A stretch of DNA of 64,000 nt from Alphaproteobacteria bacterium (GCA_025934695.1 JAICWS010000001.1:401301-465300); one strand, 5' to 3'; positions 17,045 to 26,703 are shown, counted from the stretch's first letter. Notes: generated by a model not told the origin, from the letters alone. Translations and numbers: made by a program.

Positions 17045-20000
17045 CTACGAGACCAAGATCGAACCGTCGATCAAGTGCGGATCACCCGTCAGACCTTCGG
17101 CGATGCCGCCCGCAACCGTCGCTACTTGGACATAATTTCCTGCCACTCCGGTGCCATTCACATCGACCTTGACGATGGTATTGCCGGAACCGTCGTCCGT
17201 CAGCGACACGAAGTTCGCCAGCGGATCGGTGCCTTCATCTACGTAGTTTGTCAGGATATTGCTGAGATCCAGCACGTCGCCTTGCGCCGTATGGAAGTCG
17301 GTGATCGTTGCCTCGTTCGACACGCTTGGTGTGGCCGAAATGACGAAGTGATCCGCACCAAGGCCGCCGATTAGCGTGTCGTTGCCTCCAAAGCCGTCGA
17401 ATGTGTCGTTACCGCCGCCGCCTGTGATGGTGTTGTCGCCGGTATTGCCGGTCAGGACGTTGGCATTCGCATCACCTGTGATATTTAAGGCCGTCGAACC
17501 CATGAGGGTCGCATTTTCGACGCTCGTATAGTTTGAGTTCGTCAAATCCAGACTGATCAAGCTGGATTCAAGCAGGCCGGAGCCGTTGTCGGTGACATGA
17601 TCGTTCGCGGAGTACACGGTATACGTATCGGTACCACCGCCGCCGATCAGGGTGTCGCCGTTGACGCTGCCGCCGCCGTCGATGAGGTTGTTGCCGGTGC
17701 TTCCCGTCAAAACGTTGTCAGCGGCATCACCAGTGATGTTGTGAGCACCAGAAGTGATCGTGACATTTTCGACCCCGCTGAAGTTGCCGTTGGTGAGGTC
17801 GATGTTCACGGTCGCCTGGACTAAGTCGTTGCCGCCGCCGGTGTCGGAAACACGATCGCTCAGACTGTCGACAACGAAGGTGTCGTTGCCGCCGCCGCCA
17901 ATCATCGTATCCGCGCCGGCGCCGCCGTCGATGGTGTTGTCGGCGGAGTTACCGGTCAGGATGTTGACGTTGCCGTCACCGGTCAGGTTCAAGACCGTCG
18001 AGCCGAGCAGCGTCGCATTTTCGAGGTTCGTATAATGCGTGGTATCCGTCAGGACGAGGCTGATCGTGCCGGACTCCAGTACGCTGTTCGTGCCACCCGT
18101 ATCGTCGGCATGGTCGCCCGCAGCGTACACGATGTAGGTATTGGTGCCCGCGCCGCCAATCAGATGGTCGCCGCTGACGCTCCCGCCACCGTCGAGCGTA
18201 TCGTTGCCCGCGCCGCCGGTGATCGAGTTGTCGCCCGTATTCCCGGTCAGGACGTTCGCGAGGCCGTCACCCGTGATATTCAGAGTGCCGGCGCCCAGGA
18301 GCGTCGCGTTTTCGATACCCCCCGTGTAAAGAGCCGAGTTCGTCAGATCCAGGCTGATCAGGCTGGACTCGAGGATGTCAAAGCCGCCGCTGCCGCCGTC
18401 CGCGATGTCGTGAACGGTGTGCACGATCAGCGTATCATTCCCGGCACCGCCTTGGAGCGTGTCGCCGTTGACGTCGGCGCTTCCGCCGCCATCCAGAACG
18501 CTGCCTGTGGAAGCCGCTTTAAGGACGTCGTCATTCACGGAACCGATGGCGTTGGTAATATTCACCAGCGTATCGGTGCCGTCGCCGGTCGCCGTGCCCA
18601 ACGAAAGATCCACAACCACGCCGAGCGCGGCGCTTGCATAGCTGACCGTGTCGTTACCCCCGCCGCCGTCGATCGTGTTATTGCCGATGTCGCCACCCAG
18701 CGTATCGTCGTGCGTCGAACCGATAATGTGCGTGAAACCGGACAAGGTTACGGTGCCGTTGCCGGTCGCGGTGCCTGCGCTCAGGCTGACCGTGACGCCC
18801 GCCGCCGAAGAAGCAAAGCTCACGGTATCCGTGCCGCCGCCGCCGATCAGCGTGTCGTTGCCGCCACCGCCGTCGATGGTGTTGTTGCCGGAGGAGCCGG
18901 TCAATGTGTCAGCATGAGTCGAACCCAGCATATTTTCGAAATTCGACAAGGTATCGGTTCCCGCGCCGCCGGTGATCTGCGCGGTCGTCAGGTGCAAGTC
19001 GACCGTCACGCCGGAAGCCGCATTGGCATAGCTGACCGTGTCGGTGCCGCCACCGCCGTTCAGGATGTTATTGCCGGAGTTGCCTTCGATGATGTTGTTC
19101 TGCGCGTTGCCGTAACCATTGATAGCATTGCTTCCGCCCAAGGTCAGGTTTTCGACATAGGCCGACAGCGTATAGTTAGTGCTGCCCGTCAAACCCGTAC
19201 CGTTGAAGATCACCGAATCAGTGCCCGCGCCGTTCAGTTCAACGACTATGTCCGTCGTGCTGTCGACAGTATAGGTGTCGTTGCCGGCGCCGCCTCTCAT
19301 CACGTCGGTGCCGCCGCCGCCGTCAAAGGTGTTGTCGCCGGCGTCGCCTGTCATGATGTTGTTGCCCAAGTTGCCGGTCGCCGCGCTGTGGAAACCGCCG
19401 GACAGAGTGATATTTTCAAGGCCGGTCGCAAGGCTGTATGACTGGCCATCCACCGAAGAGACGAATTTGACGGTGTCGGTGCCGCTCGCGTCGAAAATAA
19501 AGTCGTTCGAGTTGTTAACAACATACGTATCGTTGCCCGCGCCACCCACGAGTGAGTCAGTACCGCCGCCGATTAGGATGCCGCCGTCGTCCAGCACGTT
19601 GTTGCCCGAGTTGCCGGTGATCAAGTTGGCGGCGGTATTACCCGTGCCATTGATCGCCGCCGTGCCGCCGAGGGTCAGGTTTTCAAGGTTCGTGCCCAGC
19701 GTATAGGTCGAACCGGCAGTGGTGCCAATGAAGTTGACCTGGTCCGTGCCGCCGCTTATAAGCTCATTAATAACGTCGGCAGCATTGTTGACGATATAGG
19801 TATCATTCCCGTCGCCGCCCGTCATCGTGTCGACGCCGGCGCCCCCGCCGTCATTGAGAATATTGGCGGCCGCGTTCCCGGTGATGACGTTGGCAGCCGT
19901 ATTGCCCGTGCCGTTGATGACAGCGGTGCCGCCGTTGCCGACGCCGGTGCCCAGCGTCAGGTTCTCGAGGCCTGCCGCGAGCGTATAGGTGCCGCTCGCA

Positions 20001-21031
20001 AGATCGGCGATGACAGTGTCCGCCGTGCCGCCCGAAGCCAAGGTCGATTCGGTGATTTTGTCAGCCGCGACGTAAATGTGGTAAGTGTCATTGCCGGCCC
20101 CGCCGATGAATGTATCGACCGCGGTGCCACCGCCGCCATCAAGGACGTTGTCGCCGGCGTTGCCCGTGATGACGTTGGAGACCGTGCTGCCCGTTCCGTT
20201 GATATTGGCGGTGCCTTGCAGCGTCAGGTTCTCGACGTTCGCCGAGAGCGTATAAGTGTCGCCGTCAGTGACGTCGTAAAAGTTCACGAGATCGGTGCCG
20301 CCGCCCGAAGCCTCATTGATCACGTCGCCCGCGTTGTGAACGTAGTAAGTATCGTTGCCCGCGCCGCCAACCAGCGTATCCGCCGACCCGACAGTCAAGG
20401 TGGTGCTGCCGTCGTCTAAGATGTTCGCGCCGGAGTTGCCGGTCAGGACGTTCGTGCCGGTCGTGCCTGTTAATGTCAGAGCCGCCGTGCCGGTCACGGT
20501 CGCATTCTCGATGTTGGCATATGAGCCAAGATTGATGGAGATGGCCGCCTGAACGGTGTCGGTGCCCTCATTCGCGTTTTCGACGATCGTGTCGCCGGTG
20601 CCGACGATGTAAGTGTCGTTGCCGAGGCCGCCGGTCAGCACGTTGGCGGCCGTGTCCTGGCTGCCATCGAGAACGTTGTCGTCGTCGTTACCGGTCAGGC
20701 TGATGGCCGCCGTTCCCTTGGCGGTGATGTTTTCCACGTAGTCAAAGAGGGTGAAATTGACCGTCGTAATGACGGTATCCGTGCCTTCGCCAAAATTCTC
20801 GTTGATCGTGTCGTTTACGTTGGTGACCATATAGGTGTCGTTGCCAACGCCGCCGAACATTTCGGAGCTCGAACTCAGGGTGTCGTTCAGGACATCGTTG
20901 CCTATCCCGCCGATAAGGACGTCATCGCCACCGTTGCCGAGCAACGTGTCGTTGCCAGTGCTTACAGGGCCAGTATTTGCTGAAACAAGGACGTCGTCGC
21001 CGGCTGTTCCGGTATAAGTTACGTTCGCCAT
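17045..21031 (-). CDS. RTX-type calcium-binding repeat protein, T1SS substrate
   Basis: 1328 residues made almost wholly of hemolysin-type repeats of the form GGxGNDTYxVxxxxDxIxE and TGNxxxNxLDGGGG, each binding Ca2+ in a beta-roll. No Sec signal peptide; the C-terminus (TDFHTAQGDVLDLSNIL, then DDGSGNTIVKVDV) resembles the type I secretion target domain of the VCA0849 class, so export by a T1SS is expected. There is no ABC exporter, MFP or outer-membrane channel in the window and no visible enzyme domain. The start at 21031 has AGAAGGGGGA upstream; 14 further in-frame codons reach 21073. Low complexity and repeat number make assembly errors possible. Confidence 0.9.
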   Translation of the reverse strand: MANVTYTGTAGDDVLVSANTGPVSTGNDTLLGNGGDDVLIGGIGNDVLNDTLSSSSEMFGGVGNDTYMVTNVNDTINENFGEGTDTVITTVNFTLFDYVENITAKGTAAISLTGNDDDNVLDGSQDTAANVLTGGLGNDTYIVGTGDTIVENANEGTDTVQAAISINLGSYANIENATVTGTAALTLTGTTGTNVLTGNSGANILDDGSTTLTVGSADTLVGGAGNDTYYVHNAGDVINEASGGGTDLVNFYDVTDGDTYTLSANVENLTLQGTANINGTGSTVSNVITGNAGDNVLDGGGGTAVDTFIGGAGNDTYHIYVAADKITESTLASGGTADTVIADLASGTYTLAAGLENLTLGTGVGNGGTAVINGTGNTAANVITGNAAANILNDGGGAGVDTMTGGDGNDTYIVNNAADVINELISGGTDQVNFIGTTAGSTYTLGTNLENLTLGGTAAINGTGNTAANLITGNSGNNVLDDGGILIGGGTDSLVGGAGNDTYVVNNSNDFIFDASGTDTVKFVSSVDGQSYSLATGLENITLSGGFHSAATGNLGNNIMTGDAGDNTFDGGGGTDVMRGGAGNDTYTVDSTTDIVVELNGAGTDSVIFNGTGLTGSTNYTLSAYVENLTLGGSNAINGYGNAQNNIIEGNSGNNILNGGGGTDTVSYANAASGVTVDLHLTTAQITGGAGTDTLSNFENMLGSTHADTLTGSSGNNTIDGGGGNDTLIGGGGTDTVSFASSAAGVTVSLSAGTATGNGTVTLSGFTHIIGSTHDDTLGGDIGNNTIDGGGGNDTVSYASAALGVVVDLSLGTATGDGTDTLVNITNAIGSVNDDVLKAASTGSVLDGGGSADVNGDTLQGGAGNDTLIVHTVHDIADGGSGGFDILESSLISLDLTNSALYTGGIENATLLGAGTLNITGDGLANVLTGNTGDNSITGGAGNDTLDGGGSVSGDHLIGGAGTNTYIVYAAGDHADDTGGTNSVLESGTISLVLTDTTHYTNLENATLLGSTVLNLTGDGNVNILTGNSADNTIDGGAGADTMIGGGGNDTFVVDSLSDRVSDTGGGNDLVQATVNIDLTNGNFSGVENVTITSGAHNITGDAADNVLTGSTGNNLIDGGGSVNGDTLIGGGGTDTYTVYSANDHVTDNGSGLLESSLISLDLTNSNYTSVENATLMGSTALNITGDANANVLTGNTGDNTITGGGGNDTFDGFGGNDTLIGGLGADHFVISATPSVSNEATITDFHTAQGDVLDLSNILTNYVDEGTDPLANFVSLTDDGSGNTIVKVDVNGTGVAGNYVQVATVAGGIAEGLTGDPHLIDGSILVS

Positions 21032-21197
21032 GATAGAATCCCCCTTCTGGATCGAATCTCGAAGTGGCTTCATGCCACCTTCCGAATTTTTGCACGTGTT
21101 CAGTTAATGAATACCTAATGGGGGTTTTCAGATTTCATTCATCTTTCCATTTGGCGGCGGCGCGGAAGTGGTGCAGTCTTTATATATGGACTTTCTT

Positions 21198-21225
21198 TTG
21201 ACATATCCCGTATGCAAAAAATAAT
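21198..21225 (+). promoter_or_regulatory. Putative ppc promoter
   Basis: Perfect TTGACA (21198-21203), 16-bp spacer, AATAAT (21220-21225), 16 bp before the ATG of ppc. The very short A-rich leader leaves little room for a ribosome site. Confidence 0.5.
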
Positions 21226-21241
21226 CGGAAAAAAATAAAAA

Positions 21242-23827
21242 ATGACGCCGGAAGACACGCTCCTCCCCCTGTCCGCGAATATCCGCCTGCTGGGCGGCAT
21301 ATTGGGCGAAACCATCGCGCAATTCGAAGGCATGCGGGTTTTTGAAAAAGTCGAACGCTTGCGGCGATTGTCGCAAAAGGCGCGCCTGGGCGATGTGTCG
21401 GCGCATCGGCTCATCGAACGCGAGTTCAACGATCTTTCCAATGATGAGAAATACCGCGTCGCGAAAGCTTTTACCGAATTCCTGCGCCTCGCCAACCTGT
21501 CCGAACAGGTACACCGCATCCGCCGCCGCAAGGAGTATCGCCGCGCCGGGTCGAAGCCCCAGCCCGCTTCACCGCTCGATACCTTCAACCGATTGTTGAA
21601 ACAGGGAAATTCTCGAAAAGCGGTGACCAAGGCGCTCCTCGACGTCCAGATCGAGCTGGTGTTGACTGCCCACCCCACCGAAACCATGATGCCGCAGGCC
21701 ATCCGCGCCTACCGCGACCTCGCCGCCTGCCTGCTCAAGCTCGATTCGGACGAGCTGACCGGGTTCGAGCGCGACCTGGTGGTGCGCGACATCCGGTCGA
21801 TCGTCGTGCAGCTCTGGCTGGCGGGCGACGTGCGCGACAAAAAGCCGACCCCGCTTGACGAAGCACGCTACGGACTCGAGATGTGCGAGCGCATCCTCTG
21901 GCGCGCGGTGCCGCATTTCCACTACCTCATGAGCGCGGCCTACAAGGAAGTTGTCGGCAAAATGTCGGAGCTATATCCCCGCCCCATTCGCTTCGCCTCC
22001 TGGATGGGCGGCGATCGCGACGGGCATCCCGGCGTCACGGCCAAGACGACGAAGCAGGTCCTGCTCGAGACCTCGAACGCCGCGACGAAGCGCTATCTCG
22101 ACGCCATACGCGTTTTACGCGGTATCTTCGTCTTCGACCGCGACGCGCGGGGCAAGCACCTGCATAAAAGCTGCAAAAAATTGCTCGACACGATGGAAAG
22201 CAAGCTCAAAGACTTCCGCCGCGGCCTGCCGAGGGGCAAGACGGACTTCACGCGCGTCGAACTACTGGCCCTGCTCTACGAGCTGCAGAAGTTTCTCGAA
22301 AACAACAAGGCCGAGATGCTGGCCAAAGGCCCGTTGCAGGAACTTATCTGGCGCGTGCGCGTCTTCGGCCTGTGCTTCCTGAAGCTCGACATCCGCCAAA
22401 GCTCGGACGTGCACGAGGCTGTGATCGACGACATCCTGGACGGCGCCTATGCGAAGCTCGACAGCGCGGGGAAAACCCGCCTGCTGCTGGCCGGGATCCG
22501 CAAGCCGCCGCGCCTCCGTAAGCGCTTTTCGCGCCAGACCGAGGAAGCGCTGAAGACCATGCGCCTCTACAAGGAACTGCCGCTCGAATTCCTCGGCCCC
22601 TATATCATTTCCATGGCGGAAAAGCCCGAGGATATTCTGGCCGTCCAGTTCCTGTTCAAGGTCGCGGGCGTCGAGGAAAAAGTGCGCATCTCGCCTTTAT
22701 TTGAGACCCCTACCAGCCTTGCGAACGCCTGCAAGGTCATGGATGCCTTGTACCGGACGCCGCTTTACCGCCAGCATGCCGGCGGGCAGCAGCAGATCAT
22801 GGTCGGCTATTCCGATTCCGCCAAACGCGGCGGCTATATGAATTCGGCCTGGGAGATTTATACGCTCCAGCTGCAACTGCTGGCCCTGGGCAAGAAACAC
22901 GGCATCCAGACGACCTTTTTCCATGGCCGCGGCGGCAGTATCGCCCGCGGCGGCGGACCCATTGAAACGGCGCTGCTGGCCCTGCCCCGCCCCCTGCAAT
23001 CGCGCACGATCCGCGTGACCGAACAGGGCGAGGTCATCAATTCCAAATTCGGCCTGCCCGAGGTGGCGGAGCGCACGATGGAGCTTTACCTGTCAGGCTT
23101 CATGGAGGCCGTGCTGTCAAAGCCGCAGAAGATGCCGAAGCGCTGGCTGGATACGATGGAGCGCCTGGCCGCGCGCTCGGCCAAGGTTTTCCGCCAGGTC
23201 GTTTACGAGCAGCCGGATTTCATGAAGCATTATCTTCAACTCACCCCGACCTCCGAACTCGGCCTGCTGAAAATCGGCAGCCGTCCGGGCAGCCGCAAGA
23301 AGGATGGCGGGCTGGAAAGCCTGCGCGCCATTCCCTGGATTTTCGGCTGGACGCAATCGCGCACGCTCCTGCCCGCCTGGCTCGGCGTTGGCGAAGCGCT
23401 GGAGGCGGAAATCGATGCCGGCAATCTCAAGACCCTGCGCGCCATGTATCACGGCTGGCCGTTCTTCAAATCCGTTATCGACCTCGTCGAAATGGTGTCG
23501 GCCAAGGCGGATGCGCAGGTGACGGAATATTACTCCGCCCTGCTCGTCGACCCCTCGCTGCAATATCTGACGAAGGATTATCTCGCGCGGCTGTCGGAAA
23601 CGAAGAAGACGATCCTCAAGGTCGTTGATCGCCGTAAAATCCTCGAAACCTCACCGGTGCTCGCCCGCTCCATCCGCATCCGCTCGCCCTATGTCGATGT
23701 GCTGAACATCCTGCAGGCGCACCTATTGAAAGAATATCGCGAGATGAAGAACCCGCCTTCGGCGCTGCGCAAGACGCTGGCGCTGACGATCGGCGGCATT
23801 TCGGCGGGGATGCGGAATACGGGATGA
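21242..23827 (+). CDS. ppc: Phosphoenolpyruvate carboxylase
   Basis: 861-residue enzyme carboxylating PEP with bicarbonate to oxaloacetate, an anaplerotic reaction. Catalytic His lies in LTAHPTET (about residues 140-147). MGGDRDGHPGVT replaces the usual GGDRDGNP with His at the Asn position. FHGRGGSIARGGGP, GYSDSAKRGGYMNS, QGEVINSKFG and the C-terminal AGMRNTG are all present, so the enzyme looks complete. ATG at 21242 has only a weak purine-rich site (GGAAAAA). No obvious operon partner. Confidence 0.96.
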   Translation: MTPEDTLLPLSANIRLLGGILGETIAQFEGMRVFEKVERLRRLSQKARLGDVSAHRLIEREFNDLSNDEKYRVAKAFTEFLRLANLSEQVHRIRRRKEYRRAGSKPQPASPLDTFNRLLKQGNSRKAVTKALLDVQIELVLTAHPTETMMPQAIRAYRDLAACLLKLDSDELTGFERDLVVRDIRSIVVQLWLAGDVRDKKPTPLDEARYGLEMCERILWRAVPHFHYLMSAAYKEVVGKMSELYPRPIRFASWMGGDRDGHPGVTAKTTKQVLLETSNAATKRYLDAIRVLRGIFVFDRDARGKHLHKSCKKLLDTMESKLKDFRRGLPRGKTDFTRVELLALLYELQKFLENNKAEMLAKGPLQELIWRVRVFGLCFLKLDIRQSSDVHEAVIDDILDGAYAKLDSAGKTRLLLAGIRKPPRLRKRFSRQTEEALKTMRLYKELPLEFLGPYIISMAEKPEDILAVQFLFKVAGVEEKVRISPLFETPTSLANACKVMDALYRTPLYRQHAGGQQQIMVGYSDSAKRGGYMNSAWEIYTLQLQLLALGKKHGIQTTFFHGRGGSIARGGGPIETALLALPRPLQSRTIRVTEQGEVINSKFGLPEVAERTMELYLSGFMEAVLSKPQKMPKRWLDTMERLAARSAKVFRQVVYEQPDFMKHYLQLTPTSELGLLKIGSRPGSRKKDGGLESLRAIPWIFGWTQSRTLLPAWLGVGEALEAEIDAGNLKTLRAMYHGWPFFKSVIDLVEMVSAKADAQVTEYYSALLVDPSLQYLTKDYLARLSETKKTILKVVDRRKILETSPVLARSIRIRSPYVDVLNILQAHLLKEYREMKNPPSALRKTLALTIGGISAGMRNTG

Positions 23828-23836
23828 CGCGTGACG

Positions 23837-24070
23837 CTACGCCCGCCAGGCCTTTTCGCATTTGGTCTCGTAATGCTCGAACGCGGTGATGATGCCGCCG
23901 ATGACTTCCGCGGAGGTTTCAAACATTGCTTTGGCCTGCGGCTCGTCGATTTTGCCGATGTCGTCGCGGAGATGGTCGACGATTTGCTGCATGGTCGCGC
24001 GCATGCGCTGCGTGTGGTGGAGCGGGTCGCGTTCTCCCGCCTCGGGCATCTGACCGGTCGTTCCTTGCAT
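23837..24070 (-). CDS. Small helical protein, unknown function
   Basis: 77 residues beginning MQGTTGQMPEAGE; helical, with HLRDDIGKIDEPQAKAMFE and a Cys near the end. The start at 24070 has AAAGGA about 8 nt upstream; nine further in-frame codons reach 24097. No homologue recognised. Convergent with ppc, 9 bp apart. Confidence 0.55.
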   Translation of the reverse strand: MQGTTGQMPEAGERDPLHHTQRMRATMQQIVDHLRDDIGKIDEPQAKAMFETSAEVIGGIITAFEHYETKCEKAWRA

Positions 24071-24159
24071 TGGGAAATCCTTTCTACCCAAGGTCAACGC
24101 CGGCCACTGACCGCCTGTTCCTATTGAAATTAAATGACAATATGCTTTAATTTTTCATA

Positions 24160-24189
24160 TTGACGAAGCGCCGTCCAGTCTTCTACAAT
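24160..24189 (+). promoter_or_regulatory. Putative promoter of the secreted protein at 24217
   Basis: TTGACG (24160-24165), 18-bp spacer, TACAAT (24184-24189), then a CAGGAAAG ribosome site before the ATG. Confidence 0.5.
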
Positions 24190-24216
24190 CCACTCGAAAT
24201 CAGGAAAGAAGTGATC

Positions 24217-24753
24217 ATGAAACTGTTGCGAAAACTGCTGACGCCGGCGCTGCTGCTGACGTCCTTCGTAGGGGGCTCCGCTGCCGTCGCCCAGCAACAA
24301 CAGCCAGGACAGCTTCCCAATGCGCCAGTGCCCCAGCAAACAATCAAGCTGCCGCCGATAAATTTCAACTATGCCGCCGCCAACTCCGGCATCACCTATG
24401 CCGTGCCCAAACCCCCTTCCGCATCTTCCGGGCCGCTGGGCAACGGGTTTGTCGGCAAAATTGCTGGCTACGTCGACCGCCATAGCAACGACTCCCAACT
24501 CCCCTTCGACTTCGCCATGGGCTATACGGTGAAAGACCGCTTTACCTTCATGGCGGGCTCGATCGTCGATATGCGCACGCATTCTGGCCAGTATGAAGCC
24601 ATGCGCCAGTCCCTGCGCGTCACTACTGGCCTGCCGGACTGGGAAACGACAAACCTGCGCAACATGATGGCCGGCGCGCCTCCTAACACGACGTTGCGCG
24701 GCGGCGACGGCTTTGCGGTCGGCGTCAAAATTCGCCTCGGCCCTAGACGCTGA
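24217..24753 (+). CDS. Secreted hypothetical protein
   Basis: 178 residues with a clear Sec signal peptide (LLRKLLTPALLLTSF then VAQQQQ at about 26). A Pro/Gln-rich stretch follows, then a compact domain with GPLGNGFVGKIAGYVDRH and a C-terminal GGDGFAVGVKIRLGPRR that could be a beta strand. The start at 24217 follows CAGGAAAG; the open frame extends to 24160 without a signal-like start. Family not recognised. Confidence 0.7.
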   Translation: MKLLRKLLTPALLLTSFVGGSAAVAQQQQPGQLPNAPVPQQTIKLPPINFNYAAANSGITYAVPKPPSASSGPLGNGFVGKIAGYVDRHSNDSQLPFDFAMGYTVKDRFTFMAGSIVDMRTHSGQYEAMRQSLRVTTGLPDWETTNLRNMMAGAPPNTTLRGGDGFAVGVKIRLGPRR

Positions 24754-24838
24754 TACTTCCATAACGCTTAAAGCCGCCCCTATACAGTTTGTCCGCCAGC
24801 CTTTAAAATTCTTCTGAAGAAACAAGGGAGACGGCCCC

Positions 24839-25183
24839 ATGCCTTACGGCGTCAGCGACGAGCAACTCGACAGTTTTCTGAAACATCCGCGCGACATGAC
24901 TTTCGCGTTGCAGGATACGGATATCGTGACCGGTGGCCGCGTCGAACTCCTTGAGCTGTTCAAGCCGGATCACCTGAAATCCGGCTTCCAGATGGACCCG
25001 CCACTGAATATTTATGACGAGGACCTCGAAGACGCCGTCCGCGCCAAGGGCACCAAATGGGATCTCGTCATTCTCGAAACCTATCGCCGCGACGGGCAGA
25101 TCACCTATCGCGAATTGCAGGACGGCGTCTATGAAGCCGTCGTGTCGCTGCCGCCGGAGAGCGAGTGGCCGGTGAAATCCTGA
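24839..25183 (+). CDS. Hypothetical protein, 114 residues
   Basis: Soluble, acidic protein starting MPYGVSDEQLDSFLKHP, with no membrane segment or known motif. AAGGGAG lies about 9 nt upstream of the ATG. It ends just before an inverted-repeat element. Function unknown. Confidence 0.6.
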   Translation: MPYGVSDEQLDSFLKHPRDMTFALQDTDIVTGGRVELLELFKPDHLKSGFQMDPPLNIYDEDLEDAVRAKGTKWDLVILETYRRDGQITYRELQDGVYEAVVSLPPESEWPVKS

Positions 25184-25193
25184 ATTAAACCGA

Positions 25194-25360
25194 CCATTCC
25201 ACCCCGACGAACGTCGGGGTCCAGTTGATAAACTTCTACCTCGCAAAAGCCTCGGAAGCGCGGCGATGGCCGGTCGTCTGTTTCAATCAAGAATGCCGGC
25301 AGCTTTTATGAGATAGAAGTTGACTAAGCTGGACCCCGACTTTCGTCCGGGTGGAGTTCT
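25194..25360. repeat. Inverted-repeat element with hairpin arms (family 1)
   Basis: Two arms of about 48 bp face each other: 25194-25240 and 25311-25360. Each arm contains a GC-rich hairpin (CCCCGACGAACGTCGGGG and its partner with TTTCG), followed by matching CCAGTT and ACTTCTA blocks. The core resembles the element at 37551-37660. No ORF inside; it fills most of the gap between the 114-residue protein and the toxin gene. Confidence 0.65.
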
Positions 25361-25406
25361 CTTTCATTGCCTTGGCCAATCGCAGGGTCTCTCGATAATA
25401 TACTGT

Positions 25407-25877
25407 CTATCCCGCCATGCGATTATACGAACGCGCCACCGCATGATCGCGCGGGACGAGGTGGAGTTCGCGCCGCTGGTTGAAGTCCTTCAGCTTCTGG
25501 CGCGCCTCGAGCAGCACGGTTTCGGGCAGCGAACCGTAAGTGTAGCTGGCGGGCTGGCTTTGCGGGATGCGGCGCAGGTCTTCGCCCGGCCAGGTGAATT
25601 TGTTCACTTCATTGACCATCAGCCACGAGGTCTGCCCGTCCAGATTAAGGCGGCGCTTCGTTTCCGGCGCGAGCTGGATGCTTTCTTCCGGGTGGAACGG
25701 CGCCGTATGGGTGATGGGCGATACATAGACGGTCGTGTCGTCCTTGCCTTCGACGACCGCGAGGATCGCGCAGGGGCGCACTTTCTCGCCATAGGTCATG
25801 CCTTGCTCGTACTGGCGGGCCCAGAGGTATTCATAGCGGACGACCATGCCGGCTTTGGGCTCGGGAATTCTCGCCAT
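25407..25877 (-). CDS. PemK/MazF-like toxin
   Basis: 156 residues. The N-terminal strand GMVVRYEYLWARQYEQG followed by KVRPCAILAVVE and VSPITHT matches a widespread alphaproteobacterial branch of the PemK/MazF fold, whose members cut RNA. The length is greater than classic MazF (about 110), with a helical C-terminal extension (LEARQKLKDF). Its ATG overlaps the stop of the antitoxin-like gene (TAATG), so the pair is one operon. Assignment rests on the RPC-type motif and gene pairing; activity is inferred. Confidence 0.7.
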   Translation of the reverse strand: MARIPEPKAGMVVRYEYLWARQYEQGMTYGEKVRPCAILAVVEGKDDTTVYVSPITHTAPFHPEESIQLAPETKRRLNLDGQTSWLMVNEVNKFTWPGEDLRRIPQSQPASYTYGSLPETVLLEARQKLKDFNQRRELHLVPRDHAVARSYNRMAG

Positions 25878-26128
25878 TACTTGTCCTCCACTTCGTGATT
25901 GTATTGCTTGAGGTCTTCGGGGATATCGGCATCCATGATCGCCTCGATATCGTCGGCGGTCAGCTCATGGGCCTGGAGCGCCTGCTTCTTCCCGCGCATC
26001 GCCGCGAAGAGTTCGGGCGGCAGCAAGACGGCACAGACCTGCCCGTGCTTGAGAACGGTCACGGGTTCCGTGATCTCGCTCTTGAGCAGGAAATCGTAAA
26101 CGTCGACAAAGTCGATCTGCTGTGCCAT
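25877..26128 (-). CDS. Antitoxin-like protein (Phd/YefM-type)
   Basis: 83 residues. DFLLKSEITEPVTVLKHGQVCAVLLPPELF has the form of a Phd/YefM N-terminal DNA-binding domain, and the acidic C-terminus (DDIEAIMDADIPEDLK) would be the toxin-binding tail. Immediately upstream of, and overlapping, the PemK-like gene, the order expected of a type II system in which the antitoxin comes first and represses the operon. Confidence 0.7.
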   Translation of the reverse strand: MAQQIDFVDVYDFLLKSEITEPVTVLKHGQVCAVLLPPELFAAMRGKKQALQAHELTADDIEAIMDADIPEDLKQYNHEVEDK

Positions 26129-26242
26129 TAGTTTTTACCTTCGGAAGATTTAGAGTATAGACCTGCTTTTCTGGAAAAGAAAGGGAAATTAGCTCTATAA
26201 ACTTCAGCCACTTAAGTCATTTTTTCCACAGGTGACGGTATT

Positions 26243-26593
26243 ATGAAAATTCGCACCATTTACTTCAAGGTCCCCGACGTCGCGAAGGCGGCCGCCTTTT
26301 GGTCGGCGGTGCTGGAGGTCACGCCCCACAAGGACTTTGAAAAATGGAAAGAGATTTCCTGCAACAACATCCGTCTTGGGTTCCTGCTCAACGATTTCGG
26401 CGACAAATTTTCGGGCTCCGGCTGTATTCCGGTTTTTGAATTCCCCGACGCGGATCTCCCCGGCTATATCGCGCGCGCGAAAGACCAGGGCGCCGAAGTC
26501 GTCATCGACGGGCTCGACGATCCGAACATGAAATCGATCTGCTTCCGTGATCCTTTCGGACACGAATTCGAATTCTCACGCTTTCACGACTGA
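26243..26593 (+). CDS. VOC-family (glyoxalase-fold) protein
   Basis: 116 residues, one VOC beta-alpha-beta-beta-beta pair: TIYFKVPDVAKAAAFWSAVL, then SICFRDPFGHEFEF at the C-terminus. The metal-binding His found near the N-terminus of glyoxalases is absent (TIYF), so it may be a binding or resistance-type member. Monocistronic; substrate unknown. Confidence 0.85.
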   Translation: MKIRTIYFKVPDVAKAAAFWSAVLEVTPHKDFEKWKEISCNNIRLGFLLNDFGDKFSGSGCIPVFEFPDADLPGYIARAKDQGAEVVIDGLDDPNMKSICFRDPFGHEFEFSRFHD

Positions 26594-26703
26594 ACGGCCG
26601 TTCATCCTTCGCGCCAACATTAATTTTAATTAAGCCCATTTGCGCAGCCATCTGTGCTATTGATTCATCATGAAAAGAAAACGCATTTGAAAGGAGTATG
26701 CAC

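Noticed and set aside
16812-17135. 107-codon plus-strand ORF between the membrane protein and the RTX gene
   Set aside because: Runs into the RTX gene antisense, no ribosome site, no family; at most a fragment of a decayed gene.
18035-19441. 468-codon plus-strand frame inside the RTX gene
   Set aside because: The RTX frame has unmistakable repeats; this frame is a by-product of GC-rich repeats read on the other strand.
17045-21031. Regular repeats suggesting a CRISPR or satellite array
   Set aside because: Repeat units vary in sequence, are in coding frame and encode GGxGxD motifs.
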